NCBI GenBank assembly: GCA_910577735.1
Contig: CAJTOO010000014.1
Location: 62,001-126,000 of the forward strand
Length of the DNA: 64,000 nt
Source of the DNA: an uncultured Lachnospiraceae bacterium
Lineage (GTDB): Bacteria; Bacillota; Clostridia; Lachnospirales; Lachnospiraceae
Direction of reading: 5' to 3'
The first letter of the stretch is position 1, and each line of letters opens with the position of its first letter. A model generated the notes under the pieces. The model searched no databases. It saw only the letters and a program-made list of their open reading frames with translations, and had not been told where the DNA came from. Of the stretch, positions 33,327 through 42,204 are shown piece after piece. A program made the position numbers and the translations under genes.

Positions 33327-35345
33327 ATGGATAAGGGAAAGTATTATATCACAACGGCGATTGCCTATACTTCCGGTACGCCCCATATCGGGAATAGTTA
33401 TGAGATCGTATTGGCAGACAGTATTGCCCGTTTTAAGAGAAAAGACGGTTATGATGTTCAGTTTCAGACCGGTACGGATGAGCACGGACAGAAGATTGAA
33501 TTAAAGGCGCAGGAAGCGGGGATTACGCCTAAGGAATATGTGGATAAGGTTGCGGGGGAAATCCGCAGGATCTGTGATGCCCTGAATACTTCCTATGATA
33601 AATTTATCCGTACCACAGACGATTTTCATGAGAGACAGGTGCAGAAGATATTCAAGAAACTCTACGACCAGGGGGATATCTATAAGGGGGCCTATGAGGG
33701 ACTTTACTGTACACCCTGTGAGTCCTTCTGGACAGAGTCTCAGCTTGTGGATGGTAAATGTCCTGACTGCGGCAGGGAAGTGAAGCCTGCCAGGGAGGAA
33801 GCCTATTTCTTTAAGATGAGCAAATATGCGGATAAGCTGATTGCCCATATCAATGCTCATCCGGAATTTATCCAGCCCGTGTCCCGTAAGAATGAGATGA
33901 TGAACAACTTCCTTCTGCCGGGGCTGCAGGATTTGTGTGTGTCCAGGACCTCCTTTAAATGGGGCGTTCCGGTAGACTTCGATGACAGGCATGTGGTCTA
34001 TGTGTGGCTGGATGCGCTGACAAACTATATCACGGGAATCGGCTATGAGGCAGATGGTGAAAGCAGTGAGCAGTATAAGAAGTTATGGCCGGCGGATCTG
34101 CATTTAATCGGCAAGGATATTATCCGTTTCCATACAATTTACTGGCCGATTTTCCTGATGGCTTTAGGAGAGCCCCTTCCGAAACAGGTATTCGGGCATC
34201 CCTGGCTTTTACAGGGCGATGGCAAGATGAGCAAGTCCAAAGGAAATGTGATTTATGCGGATGATCTGATTCAGTTCTTCGGTGTGGATGCGGTGCGCTA
34301 TTTCGTGCTGCATGAAATGCCCTTTGAAAATGACGGCGTGATTACCTGGGATTTGATGGTGGAGCGTATGAACTCCGATCTGGCGAATACACTGGGGAAC
34401 CTGGTGAACAGGACTGTATCCATGAGCAATAAGTATTTTGGCGGCGTTGTGGAGAATCAGAAAGTGGGTGTGGACGCAGGAGCGGAAGATGTGGATGCCG
34501 ATTTGTTTAAGGTGGCTGCGGATACTTATACCAGAGTGTCTAAGAAGATGGACGAACTGCGGGTGGCGGATGCAATTACGGAAATCTTTGTATTGTTCAA
34601 ACGCTGCAATAAATATATAGATGAAACCATGCCCTGGGTACTGGCTAAAGATGAGGCGAAGAAAGACCGGCTTGCCACCGTTTTATATAATCTGCTGAAT
34701 GGCATCCTGGTGGGGGCCTCTCTCTTGGAGCCCTATATGCCTGAGACAGCACAGAAGATTGCGGGGCAGTTGAATACGTCCTTAGTGGATTTTGGGGTGT
34801 TAGAGGAGTGCGCCGGCAAGCAGGATTTTGCTGCGGTATCAACACTTTATCCCTCTGGCAATAAGGTAGTAGAGAAACCGGAGATTCTCTTTGCACGTCA
34901 GGATATGAAGGAAGTGATGGAGCAGGTAGAGGCAATGTTTGCGCAGAGAAAGGCAGCGGCAGGTGAGGAAGGAAAGGATTCCGGTATGGATGAGAAAGTG
35001 GTGGAATTAGAGCCAAAGGCTACAATCACATATGATGACTTTGAGAAGTGCCGGTTCCAGGTGGGATTGGTGCTGGAATGCGAGGAAGTACCCAAATCCA
35101 AGAAACTTTTGAAGTTCAAGGTGCAGATCGGGTCCCAGACCAGACAGATTCTTTCCGGTATCAAACAGTACTATAAACCGGAAGAGCTGATTGGGAAAAG
35201 GGTCATGGTGCTGGTGAACTTACAGCCCAGGGAGATTGCCGGCCTGTTGTCGGAAGGCATGATTTTAAGCGCCGCAGATGAGGAAGGCAATCTGGCAGTC
35301 ATGGTGCCGCAGAAAGATATGCCGGCCGGGGCGGAAATCTGTTAA
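33327..35345 (+). CDS. metG: Methionyl-tRNA synthetase
   Basis: 672 residues. It charges tRNA-Met. Class I signature PHIGN (HIGH equivalent) near the N-terminus, zinc-binding CxxC...CxxC insert (CTPCES, CPDCGRE), FGHPWLLQGDGKMSKSKGN with the KMSKS loop, anticodon-binding helical domain, and a C-terminal tRNA-binding OB domain (about 565-672; FEKCRFQVGLVLECEEVPKSKKLL). The upstream 220 bases contain no T-box leader that I can recognise. GAGAGGAAA lies 8 bases before the ATG. Confidence 0.97.
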   Translation: MDKGKYYITTAIAYTSGTPHIGNSYEIVLADSIARFKRKDGYDVQFQTGTDEHGQKIELKAQEAGITPKEYVDKVAGEIRRICDALNTSYDKFIRTTDDFHERQVQKIFKKLYDQGDIYKGAYEGLYCTPCESFWTESQLVDGKCPDCGREVKPAREEAYFFKMSKYADKLIAHINAHPEFIQPVSRKNEMMNNFLLPGLQDLCVSRTSFKWGVPVDFDDRHVVYVWLDALTNYITGIGYEADGESSEQYKKLWPADLHLIGKDIIRFHTIYWPIFLMALGEPLPKQVFGHPWLLQGDGKMSKSKGNVIYADDLIQFFGVDAVRYFVLHEMPFENDGVITWDLMVERMNSDLANTLGNLVNRTVSMSNKYFGGVVENQKVGVDAGAEDVDADLFKVAADTYTRVSKKMDELRVADAITEIFVLFKRCNKYIDETMPWVLAKDEAKKDRLATVLYNLLNGILVGASLLEPYMPETAQKIAGQLNTSLVDFGVLEECAGKQDFAAVSTLYPSGNKVVEKPEILFARQDMKEVMEQVEAMFAQRKAAAGEEGKDSGMDEKVVELEPKATITYDDFEKCRFQVGLVLECEEVPKSKKLLKFKVQIGSQTRQILSGIKQYYKPEELIGKRVMVLVNLQPREIAGLLSEGMILSAADEEGNLAVMVPQKDMPAGAEIC

Positions 35346-35356
35346 GTTAAGAAATC

Positions 35357-36319
35357 ATGGGTGAAGCGAGAGAGGATTTTGGGGTGGTACAGAAAGAAGA
35401 TTTTTACTTTGGCTCCCGGGACGGGGAGCATACGATTCATGCCATTCGTTGGATTCCGGAGGCAGAGCGTCCGGTTTGCATCTTACAGGTTATACACGGC
35501 ATGACGGAACATATTGGCCGTTATGACGAATTTGCAAGATATTTGGCCGGGAAGGGGATTCTGGTAGTGGGAGATGACCATCTGGGCCATGGCAAATCTG
35601 TCAATCCGGGAGAAACTTTCGGGTATTTCTGTAAAGAGGATGCAGCCACTGTATTGGTAAGAGATGAACACCGGCTTAAGAAGATTATGCAGGAGCAGTA
35701 TCAGGGCATCCCTTATATTATCCTGGGCCACAGCATGGGTTCCTTTATTGCGAGAAACTATCTGCTTCGTTATGGAAGCGGCATAGACGGCGCCATCATC
35801 ATGGGCACAGGCATGCAGTCAAAGCCGGGACTTGCTGTTGTGAGGGTATTGGCAGGGATTCAGACACTTTTCTGCGGGCCGAAGCATGTGAGCAAATTGA
35901 TTGACAGACTTGCTTTTGGCAGCTCTAATAAGCGGATAGAGTCGCCGAAGACTTCCAGTGACTGGCTTTGCACCAATGTAGAGAGTGTGGAGCGTTATCT
36001 GCAGGATCCGCTGTGCGGCTTTGTCTTTACGGCCAATGGATTTCAGACGCTGATGAAGCTGATCTGGAACCTGCATGATGAGGAGAAGCTGCGTAAAATG
36101 CCCAGACAGCTGCCGGTACTTTTCGTGTCGGGGGAGGAAGATCCTGTGGGCGACTATGGCCGGGCTGTGAAAGCAGTGTATGATTCTTTCGTGCGGTTGG
36201 GGATGGAGCATGTGCAGATGAAACTTTATCCTGGTGACAGGCATGAGATTCTCAATGAATTGGATAGAGAGAATGTCTACGGGGATATATACCGTTGGAT
36301 TTTACAGAAAGTTACATGA
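35357..36319 (+). CDS. Alpha/beta hydrolase (monoacylglycerol lipase-like)
   Basis: 320 residues, 11 bases after metG. Serine hydrolase of the Hydrolase_4 group: oxyanion region QVIHGMTEHIGRYDEFARYL, GDDHLGHGKS, nucleophile elbow GHSMGSFIARN, catalytic Asp in VSGEEDPVGDYG and His in PGDRHEILNE. Probably cleaves lysophospholipid or monoglyceride esters in the cytoplasm. No signal peptide. Confidence 0.9.
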   Translation: MGEAREDFGVVQKEDFYFGSRDGEHTIHAIRWIPEAERPVCILQVIHGMTEHIGRYDEFARYLAGKGILVVGDDHLGHGKSVNPGETFGYFCKEDAATVLVRDEHRLKKIMQEQYQGIPYIILGHSMGSFIARNYLLRYGSGIDGAIIMGTGMQSKPGLAVVRVLAGIQTLFCGPKHVSKLIDRLAFGSSNKRIESPKTSSDWLCTNVESVERYLQDPLCGFVFTANGFQTLMKLIWNLHDEEKLRKMPRQLPVLFVSGEEDPVGDYGRAVKAVYDSFVRLGMEHVQMKLYPGDRHEILNELDRENVYGDIYRWILQKVT

Positions 36320-36368
36320 GAAAGACCCGGAACACAGTGTAACCCTTTGGGAATGGAGATTACCATTT

Positions 36369-36665
36369 ATGAAGAAACTATTTGGACTGTTATGTGTGGC
36401 AGCAGTCATAGGTGCGGTATATGTGGGAATTATTGCGCCAGGTCAGGGGAAAGAAGTGACCATAGAGACAATAGAGGCTGAGGCGGAAGAGTTTGCTGAC
36501 CATGCCCAGGATCTGTATGAGGAGTACGGTGAGGAAGTGGTGGAGCAGGCCAACGAAGCCATCAATGAGGCCGTGGAGAGTGCTGTGGAAGGCGCGGCGG
36601 ATAATTTCTGGGAGAGTCTCAAGCAGAGTGTGACAGATTTCTTTAAAGATTTGAACCCTTTTTAG
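36369..36665 (+). CDS. Small acidic secreted or membrane-anchored protein
   Basis: 98 residues from ATG 36369. One hydrophobic N-terminal segment (KKLFGLLCVAAVIGAVYVGI) followed by a strongly acidic, helical region rich in Glu and Ala. No family recognised. Probably anchored by its N-terminus outside the membrane. It follows the hydrolase by 49 bases and ends at a terminator. Confidence 0.6.
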   Translation: MKKLFGLLCVAAVIGAVYVGIIAPGQGKEVTIETIEAEAEEFADHAQDLYEEYGEEVVEQANEAINEAVESAVEGAADNFWESLKQSVTDFFKDLNPF

Positions 36666-36675
36666 ATCGAAAAAG

Positions 36676-36708
36676 ACCGCATATACTTACAGAGTATAGC
36701 GGTTTTTG
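36676..36708 (+). terminator. Intrinsic terminator
   Basis: ACCGC-ATATACT and AGTATA-GCGGT form a stem with one bulged base, followed by TTTTT. Confidence 0.75.
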
Positions 36709-36784
36709 CTATAGTTAAATATAAGGGAATGTTTTTTATGTTTTTGTTTATACTATACAATCATGACAAAGAAGGAGAAAGAAA

Positions 36785-37777
36785 ATGAAGATAGCTTTTT
36801 TTAGTACAAAACCATATGACAGAACCTGGTTTGAGCCTATGGGGAAAGAATATGGGTTTGATATCCGGTTCTTTGAGGTGCCGTTCCATGAGGAGACGAT
36901 TTCGCTGGCGAAGGGCTTTGATGCAGTATGTATTTTTGTCAATGACTATGTGAATGCAGAGATGATAGAGTCACTTTATGATATGCATGTGAAGGCGATT
37001 CTTTTAAGGAGCGCCGGTTTCAACCATGTTGATGTGAAGGCTGCGGAAGATAAGGTAGTGATTCTTCGTGTGCCCAGCTATTCCCCGGAGGCGGTAGCAG
37101 AGTTTGCCATGGGTATGCTGTTGACGGTGAATCGTTATACACATAAAGCGTATAACAGAACCCGGGAATTTAATATGAGCCTCCATGGTCTGATGGGTGT
37201 GGATCTCTATCATAAGGTGGCGGGCATCGTTGGCACGGGTAAGATCGGCCAGGCGATGATTCGTATCTGCAACGGCTTTGGGATGCAGGTGCTGGCTTAT
37301 GATCCGTATCCGAATCCCAAATTGGACGTAGAATATGTATCCCTGGATGAGATTATGTCAAAATCGGATGTGTTATCCCTGCACTGTCCTTTGACCTCAG
37401 AGACGAAACACCTGGTCAATAAGGATACCATTGAAAAAATGAAACAGGGCGTTTATCTGGTCAATACATCCCGCGGTGCATTGATTGACACAGATGCCTT
37501 GATAGATGGATTGGTAGCCGGTAAATTCGGCGGTGTGGGATTGGATGTATATGAGGAAGAAGAGGGCATATTCTATGAGGATAAGTCCAATGAAATCATG
37601 CGTGATGAAAATCTGGCCAGGCTGATGACATTCCCCAATGTACTGATTACTTCCCATATGGGATTTTTCACTAAAGAGGCGACGCAGGCCATAGCCAAGG
37701 TGACCTTGGAGAATGCGTATGCGTTGGAGAACGGGCTTCCCCTTGTCAATAAGGTGGGCGCTGAGGCTGCAAAGTAG
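36785..37777 (+). CDS. ldhA: D-lactate dehydrogenase
   Basis: 330 residues, very close in layout to E. coli LdhA: MKIAFFSTKPYDRTWFEP at the start, RSAGFNHVDVKAA, the NAD-binding GXGXXG motif (VGTGKIGQAMIRI), catalytic Arg in VNTSRGALID, Glu in DVYEEEEGIFYEDKS and His in ITSHMGFFTKEA. Reduces pyruvate to D-lactate with NADH in fermentation. GAAGGAG lies 8 bases before the ATG; monocistronic, with a terminator upstream. Confidence 0.95.
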   Translation: MKIAFFSTKPYDRTWFEPMGKEYGFDIRFFEVPFHEETISLAKGFDAVCIFVNDYVNAEMIESLYDMHVKAILLRSAGFNHVDVKAAEDKVVILRVPSYSPEAVAEFAMGMLLTVNRYTHKAYNRTREFNMSLHGLMGVDLYHKVAGIVGTGKIGQAMIRICNGFGMQVLAYDPYPNPKLDVEYVSLDEIMSKSDVLSLHCPLTSETKHLVNKDTIEKMKQGVYLVNTSRGALIDTDALIDGLVAGKFGGVGLDVYEEEEGIFYEDKSNEIMRDENLARLMTFPNVLITSHMGFFTKEATQAIAKVTLENAYALENGLPLVNKVGAEAAK

Positions 37778-37881
37778 TGTCTGCAAGCATGAACAGCTTT
37801 TCCAAACTGAGCCGGAGGGTTTCTTGTGAGTTGTAATTTCATGGCAAATACGATAAAATAATATGAGATTATAAAGGAGCC

Positions 37882-38361
37882 ATGAGTGGTTTGGGAACAT
37901 CATATCAGATCAGAAGTGCATACCGGGATGAGTGGAACGATGCCATGGCGCTGGCCTGGAGAACCTTTTTGAAGTTTGAGGCAGACGTCTATACTCCAGA
38001 GGGTGTGAAGAATTTTGAAAATTTTATAACGGATCCTACATTGCATCGGATGTTTGTGATGGGGGCATACCAGATGTTCGTTGCGCTGGACGGCGAGAAG
38101 ATTGTTGGAATGGTTACGCTGCGGAACAATGCACACATTTCACTGCTGTTCGTAGAGGAGACATATCACAGGCGGGGAATTGGCCGCGCCCTGATCCGGT
38201 ATCTTTCCGAATATCTGTTGTCGGAAGTGCAGGCAGACCGGGTAACTGTCAATTCCTCTCCATATGGGGTTGGATTTTATCATAAGCTGGGTTTCAGGGA
38301 TTTGAGCCCGGAAGAGCAGAGGGATGGCATTACCTATACACCAATGGAGTTTGTATTGTAG
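37882..38361 (+). CDS. GNAT family N-acetyltransferase
   Basis: 159 residues, a single GNAT fold with acetyl-CoA binding segment (SLLFVEETYHRRGIGRALIRYL, equivalent to motif A R/QxxGxG/A) and the C-terminal NSSPYGVGFYHKLGF motif. Substrate unknown. AAAGGAG precedes the ATG; the HD-GYP gene begins 15 bases after its stop. Confidence 0.9.
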   Translation: MSGLGTSYQIRSAYRDEWNDAMALAWRTFLKFEADVYTPEGVKNFENFITDPTLHRMFVMGAYQMFVALDGEKIVGMVTLRNNAHISLLFVEETYHRRGIGRALIRYLSEYLLSEVQADRVTVNSSPYGVGFYHKLGFRDLSPEEQRDGITYTPMEFVL

Positions 38362-38376
38362 TCATGGGAGAAATTT

Positions 38377-39636
38377 ATGGAATATATTAAGAGCAAAGAT
38401 ATTTTTCTGTTAATGCGGGACATTATGAAAATGATCAATCCGACCCTGATGGAGCATGGCTCCAGGGTTGCTTACATAGTCTATAAGATGCTTCAGGAAG
38501 AGGGCAGATACGAGGAGTTTGAGCTTGCGGATATTGTCATGGTGGCCACCATGCATGATATTGGCGCATATAAGACAGAGGCGGCCCGTATGAACGATAT
38601 GCTGCAGTATGAGACAAGGGATAATATGGCCCATTCTATTTATGGCTATCTTTTCTTCAAATATCTCTCGCCCCTGCCGGATCTGGCCAAAGTGATTATG
38701 TACCATCACAGGGATTATGAGAAGTTAAAAGATTCTGAGTACGAATATAAGGATGTGGCCGCTTATGTCAATATTGCGGAGAAGATTGACATATACGCCG
38801 GCGCCATGGGCGCCCAGTTTAAAACCCGCATGTTCCAGAAACAGGCAGGGACAAAGCTTTCTGATAAGGGATTGGAATGCTTCTATCGGTGTGATGAAAA
38901 GTATGACATTATGGGTAAGTTAAAGAGCGGAGAGTATAAGCAGGAACTGGATGAAATTGTGGAGTATATGATTTTTTCCAATGAGGATAAAAAACGTTTC
39001 CTGGAAATGCTGATGTACTGTCAGGGGTTTGTGAGGGAATCCATGGTGTTTGACACGGTTACCGCAGCCTGTATCTGTGAAGAAATGTGTCAGATTATGT
39101 ATCTGCCTGAGCAGGAGAGGGAGATGCTTTACTATGCGACGCTGATTCATGATATTGGTATGCTGGCCATACCCAAGGAAATTGTCCGTGCACTGCGCAA
39201 GCTGAAAAAGGACGAGATGCAGATTGTACGAACGCATATAGAGATTGCTGAAAAACAGTTAAAGACAAAGATGAAGGATGAAATACTCGAGATAGCGCTT
39301 GCCCATCATGAAAGAGGCGATGGCAGTGGGTATCCGCGTCATCTGAAAGAGGGTCAGATCAGTCTGCATCAGGGAATTCTGCAGGTGGTGGATGTGGTGA
39401 GCGCCCTGGTCAGAAAGAGAAGCTATAGAGAGGCTATGCCCAAGCAGCAGATAATCAGTCTGTTGAATGAGGATGCCGCTAAGAAGCGTTTGAAGCACCA
39501 GATTGTATCGATGTTCGTTAATTCGTATGATGAGATCATGGAGCATGTGAAAAAAGAAATGGCCGGGACGCTTAAGATGTATCAGACGCTGAATCTGCAA
39601 TACCAGCAGGTCAGCAAGAAGTATAATCTAAAGTAG
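38377..39636 (+). CDS. Tandem HD / HD-GYP domain phosphohydrolase
   Basis: 419 residues with two HD domains. The first has HGSRVAYIVY, MHDIGAYKTEAA and YHHRDYEKL. The second has LIHDIGMLAIPKEI, HIEIAEKQL, AHHERGDGSGYP with the HD-GYP tripeptide as SGYP, and DVVSALVRKRSY. HD-GYP proteins hydrolyse cyclic di-GMP. With two GGDEF genes in the window, a role in c-di-GMP turnover is plausible. No membrane or sensor domain is present, so it acts in the cytoplasm. Confidence 0.88.
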   Translation: MEYIKSKDIFLLMRDIMKMINPTLMEHGSRVAYIVYKMLQEEGRYEEFELADIVMVATMHDIGAYKTEAARMNDMLQYETRDNMAHSIYGYLFFKYLSPLPDLAKVIMYHHRDYEKLKDSEYEYKDVAAYVNIAEKIDIYAGAMGAQFKTRMFQKQAGTKLSDKGLECFYRCDEKYDIMGKLKSGEYKQELDEIVEYMIFSNEDKKRFLEMLMYCQGFVRESMVFDTVTAACICEEMCQIMYLPEQEREMLYYATLIHDIGMLAIPKEIVRALRKLKKDEMQIVRTHIEIAEKQLKTKMKDEILEIALAHHERGDGSGYPRHLKEGQISLHQGILQVVDVVSALVRKRSYREAMPKQQIISLLNEDAAKKRLKHQIVSMFVNSYDEIMEHVKKEMAGTLKMYQTLNLQYQQVSKKYNLK

Positions 39637-39725
39637 TTCAATTTTTACTAAATTTTAAGGATTATATAGATTTTTTGTAGCATTGTGTAATATAATGTAT
39701 TCGTATCTTTTGAAAAGAGGCTGTT

Positions 39726-40406
39726 ATGGGTAAATTATTTGATCTGGATAGTCCTGTCATGCGTTTCTTAAATCGTGTGGCAGATTTGCTGATTCTGAAC
39801 TTTTTAATGATCGCCTGTTGTCTCCCGATCATCACAATTGGTGCCGCGCATACGGCCATGCATTATGTTTTGCTTAAGATGATACGAGGCGAAGAGGGAT
39901 ATCTCATCAGGGGATTTTTTAAGTCTTTTGCAGCAAACTTTAAACAGGCTACAGTTTTGTGGCTCATTATGCTGGTGGTGTTGTTGGTCTATGTTGGTGA
40001 CGCACTTATCTTTCACTATTCGTTGCTTCGGTTTCCCAAAGCATTGATGATTGCGGTAGTGGTGATTGCTATTTTACTTATTATGGCAGGAGTTTATGTA
40101 TTTCCGCTGCAGGCAAGATTTGAGAATAGTATTAAGAATACGCTCAAAAATGCGATGATTCTGGCTTTTGCCAATCTGCCCAAGACGGTGCTGATGATAG
40201 TATTTTATGCATTACCTCTTGTAATAGGGTATTTTTCAGCATATTCGCTTATTTTTGTAATCATGTTTGGCATTACGGTGCCGGCTTACGGTGCGGCATG
40301 GCTGTATAGCGGCATCTTTAAGAAATTCGAACCGGAAGAGGAAGAAATTTCTGACTTAGACTTTTCTATTAGTATAGATAAGGGGAATGGAGAAATCGAT
40401 GGATGA
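39726..40406 (+). CDS. YesL-like DUF624 membrane protein
   Basis: 226 residues, five or six transmembrane helices. DUF624 signature at the N-terminus (MGKLFDLDSPVMRFLNRVADLLILNFLMI) and GAAHTAMHYVLLKM. Function unknown; members often accompany sugar importer operons. It overlaps the next gene, a membrane diguanylate cyclase, by about eight bases, so coupled expression is likely. Confidence 0.88.
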   Translation: MGKLFDLDSPVMRFLNRVADLLILNFLMIACCLPIITIGAAHTAMHYVLLKMIRGEEGYLIRGFFKSFAANFKQATVLWLIMLVVLLVYVGDALIFHYSLLRFPKALMIAVVVIAILLIMAGVYVFPLQARFENSIKNTLKNAMILAFANLPKTVLMIVFYALPLVIGYFSAYSLIFVIMFGITVPAYGAAWLYSGIFKKFEPEEEEISDLDFSISIDKGNGEIDG

Positions 40407-41859
40407 TAGGAACAGGTCAAGCATATTACAGTGGATACTCCCGACGGCAGTGATGATGATAGTCGTCATGGTCATGTTGTTTAACTTTTCCAGTAAGAGC
40501 AGCGCCGAGGCACAGGATACGGTATCCAGGACATTGATTGCCGCTACGGAATCTTTCAGCGACAGGTTTAAAAGCCAGCTTGATGGCGTGAGAACGGTAG
40601 GCGTAACGATCAGAGCCTTACTGGAAAGAGAAGGCATAGATGATAAGGAACGAGTGACGCAGTTGTTAGAAATTGCGGTTCAGTGTTCCGGTGCCTATAA
40701 GGCAGTTTACTGTGATGTGAGCGGAAAGGGTTGGGATCAGGAAGGCGGGGAAGTATCCGTTGCGCAGGCCGATTACTTTTCTACCTTGCAGGATACAGAG
40801 TCGTGTTACATATATACGGAAGAGAATCAGCAGACGATTCTGGTTGCGGAGCGGATTGCGACAGAGCAGATACATGGTTACCTGCTGATGTACTATTCCA
40901 TGGGGAATATCAGTACGTTGATTGCTAAGTCCGGTTATGATTCCACTTCCTTTTTGACGGTCATAGATGAGGAAGGTAAGATATTAGGTGTCAGCGGAGC
41001 AGAAACGAGTAACTGCCTGGCGACGGGGAATCTTCTGGAGGCAATGGAGCCGGATAACAGCGAGTCGGCCAGAATGTTGCGAAATCGTATGAGTAACGGT
41101 GCGAAAGGGACTTCTGAGATTACCATGGGAAAGCAGTCGCATGTGCTGGTATATGTCCCGACAGGTGTGGAGGGATGGGAAATGGTGCTGGGTGTGAGTC
41201 AGGATTATGTTGACAGGCAGGTCAATTTCCAGTGGAGAAGCACCAAGAGCATGATAAGGTCACTGATTATCGTTATCTGTGCTTTCATATGTATTGTGGT
41301 AGTCATTAATATTGTCAGCAGGATACGCAGCAATGAGAAGAGGAAGGAACTGGAAGACAAGGCAGATACAGATCAGCTCACAGGGTTGAATAATAAACTT
41401 GCCACAGAGCGGAAGATAAAGAATTATATGGCACAGAATCCGCAGTCCCAGTCCATGATGTTCCTGTTGGATATTGATAATTTCAAAAAGATAAATGATA
41501 CCATGGGGCATGCATTCGGTGATGAGGTATTAAGATCTCTGGGCATGCAGATTGGGGCGATTTTCAGGGCCACTGATATCATTGGCCGCGTTGGCGGCGA
41601 TGAATTTATGATTTTCCTCAAAGGGATTCCGGATGAAGAGACTATTTTAAAAGAGGCCAGGAAAGTGGAGACCTTCTTTAAGGGGTTCCAGGCAGGGGAA
41701 TATGTGAAGTATGCAGCTACTGCCAGTATCGGTGTGGCTATCTTCCCGCAGGAGGGGGCAGATTTTGAGACCCTGTATAAGGCGGCTGACCAAGGATTGT
41801 ATAAGGCAAAAAAGCGTGGTAAGAATCAGCTGGCATTTTACAGTGATGAGAGATCCTAA
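40399..41859 (+). CDS. Membrane diguanylate cyclase with extracellular sensor
   Basis: About 486 residues from ATG 40399 (GGAG six bases upstream); ATG 40387 is an alternative. TM1 (about 14-34), a ~250-residue extracellular sensor resembling a dCache/PAS-like fold, TM2 (about 280-300), then a GGDEF domain with TDQLTGLNNKLATE and the intact active site RVGGDEFMIFL. It should synthesise c-di-GMP in response to an external signal. The RxxD inhibitory site is replaced by RATD five residues before GGDEF, compatible with a functional I-site. Confidence 0.9.
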   Translation: MDDRNRSSILQWILPTAVMMIVVMVMLFNFSSKSSAEAQDTVSRTLIAATESFSDRFKSQLDGVRTVGVTIRALLEREGIDDKERVTQLLEIAVQCSGAYKAVYCDVSGKGWDQEGGEVSVAQADYFSTLQDTESCYIYTEENQQTILVAERIATEQIHGYLLMYYSMGNISTLIAKSGYDSTSFLTVIDEEGKILGVSGAETSNCLATGNLLEAMEPDNSESARMLRNRMSNGAKGTSEITMGKQSHVLVYVPTGVEGWEMVLGVSQDYVDRQVNFQWRSTKSMIRSLIIVICAFICIVVVINIVSRIRSNEKRKELEDKADTDQLTGLNNKLATERKIKNYMAQNPQSQSMMFLLDIDNFKKINDTMGHAFGDEVLRSLGMQIGAIFRATDIIGRVGGDEFMIFLKGIPDEETILKEARKVETFFKGFQAGEYVKYAATASIGVAIFPQEGADFETLYKAADQGLYKAKKRGKNQLAFYSDERS

Positions 41860-41910
41860 ACGAAACAGGCACCAGCGAAAGCAGCAAAGCAGAATAGAAA
41901 GAAAACGTAT

Positions 41911-41939
41911 AAGGCGGCGAAAGTTTTCGCTGCCTTTTT
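41911..41939 (+). terminator. Terminator after the diguanylate cyclase
   Basis: AAGGCGGCGAAA pairs with TTTTCGCTGCCTT (one G-T pair), followed by TTTTT. Confidence 0.8.
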
Positions 41940-42091
41940 GCTGCCCTTTTATAATATTGTGAACGTAAAGACAGCTGCTCAAGTCCCGTGCATGATTTCG
42001 TAGTTTTTGTCGAAACCGTTTGCATTACGGCGCCTGTAAATGTGATATAATATGATAAAAAGTAAGTTTTTTCGAAATTATCAGAAAAGTG

Positions 42092-42155
42092 TTGACATTA
42101 TGAGAAAACAGAGATAGAATAAAAGTACGAAAACGATTAAGTTAAAATGTTTTCG
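42092..42155 (+). promoter_or_regulatory. Promoter and LacI-like operator of the second sugar importer
   Basis: TTGACA (42092-42097) and TAGAAT (42115-42120) with an exact 17-base spacer. Downstream the inverted repeat CGAAAAC (42128-42134) / GTTTTCG (42149-42155), resembling LacI-family or CcpA-type half sites, overlaps the start of transcription. The rest of the 41860-42204 gap is A/T rich and without genes. Confidence 0.7.
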
Positions 42156-42204
42156 GAACAAACTCATTTTCATTCAAAAAAATTTATAAGGAGGAATTGA
42201 AAAA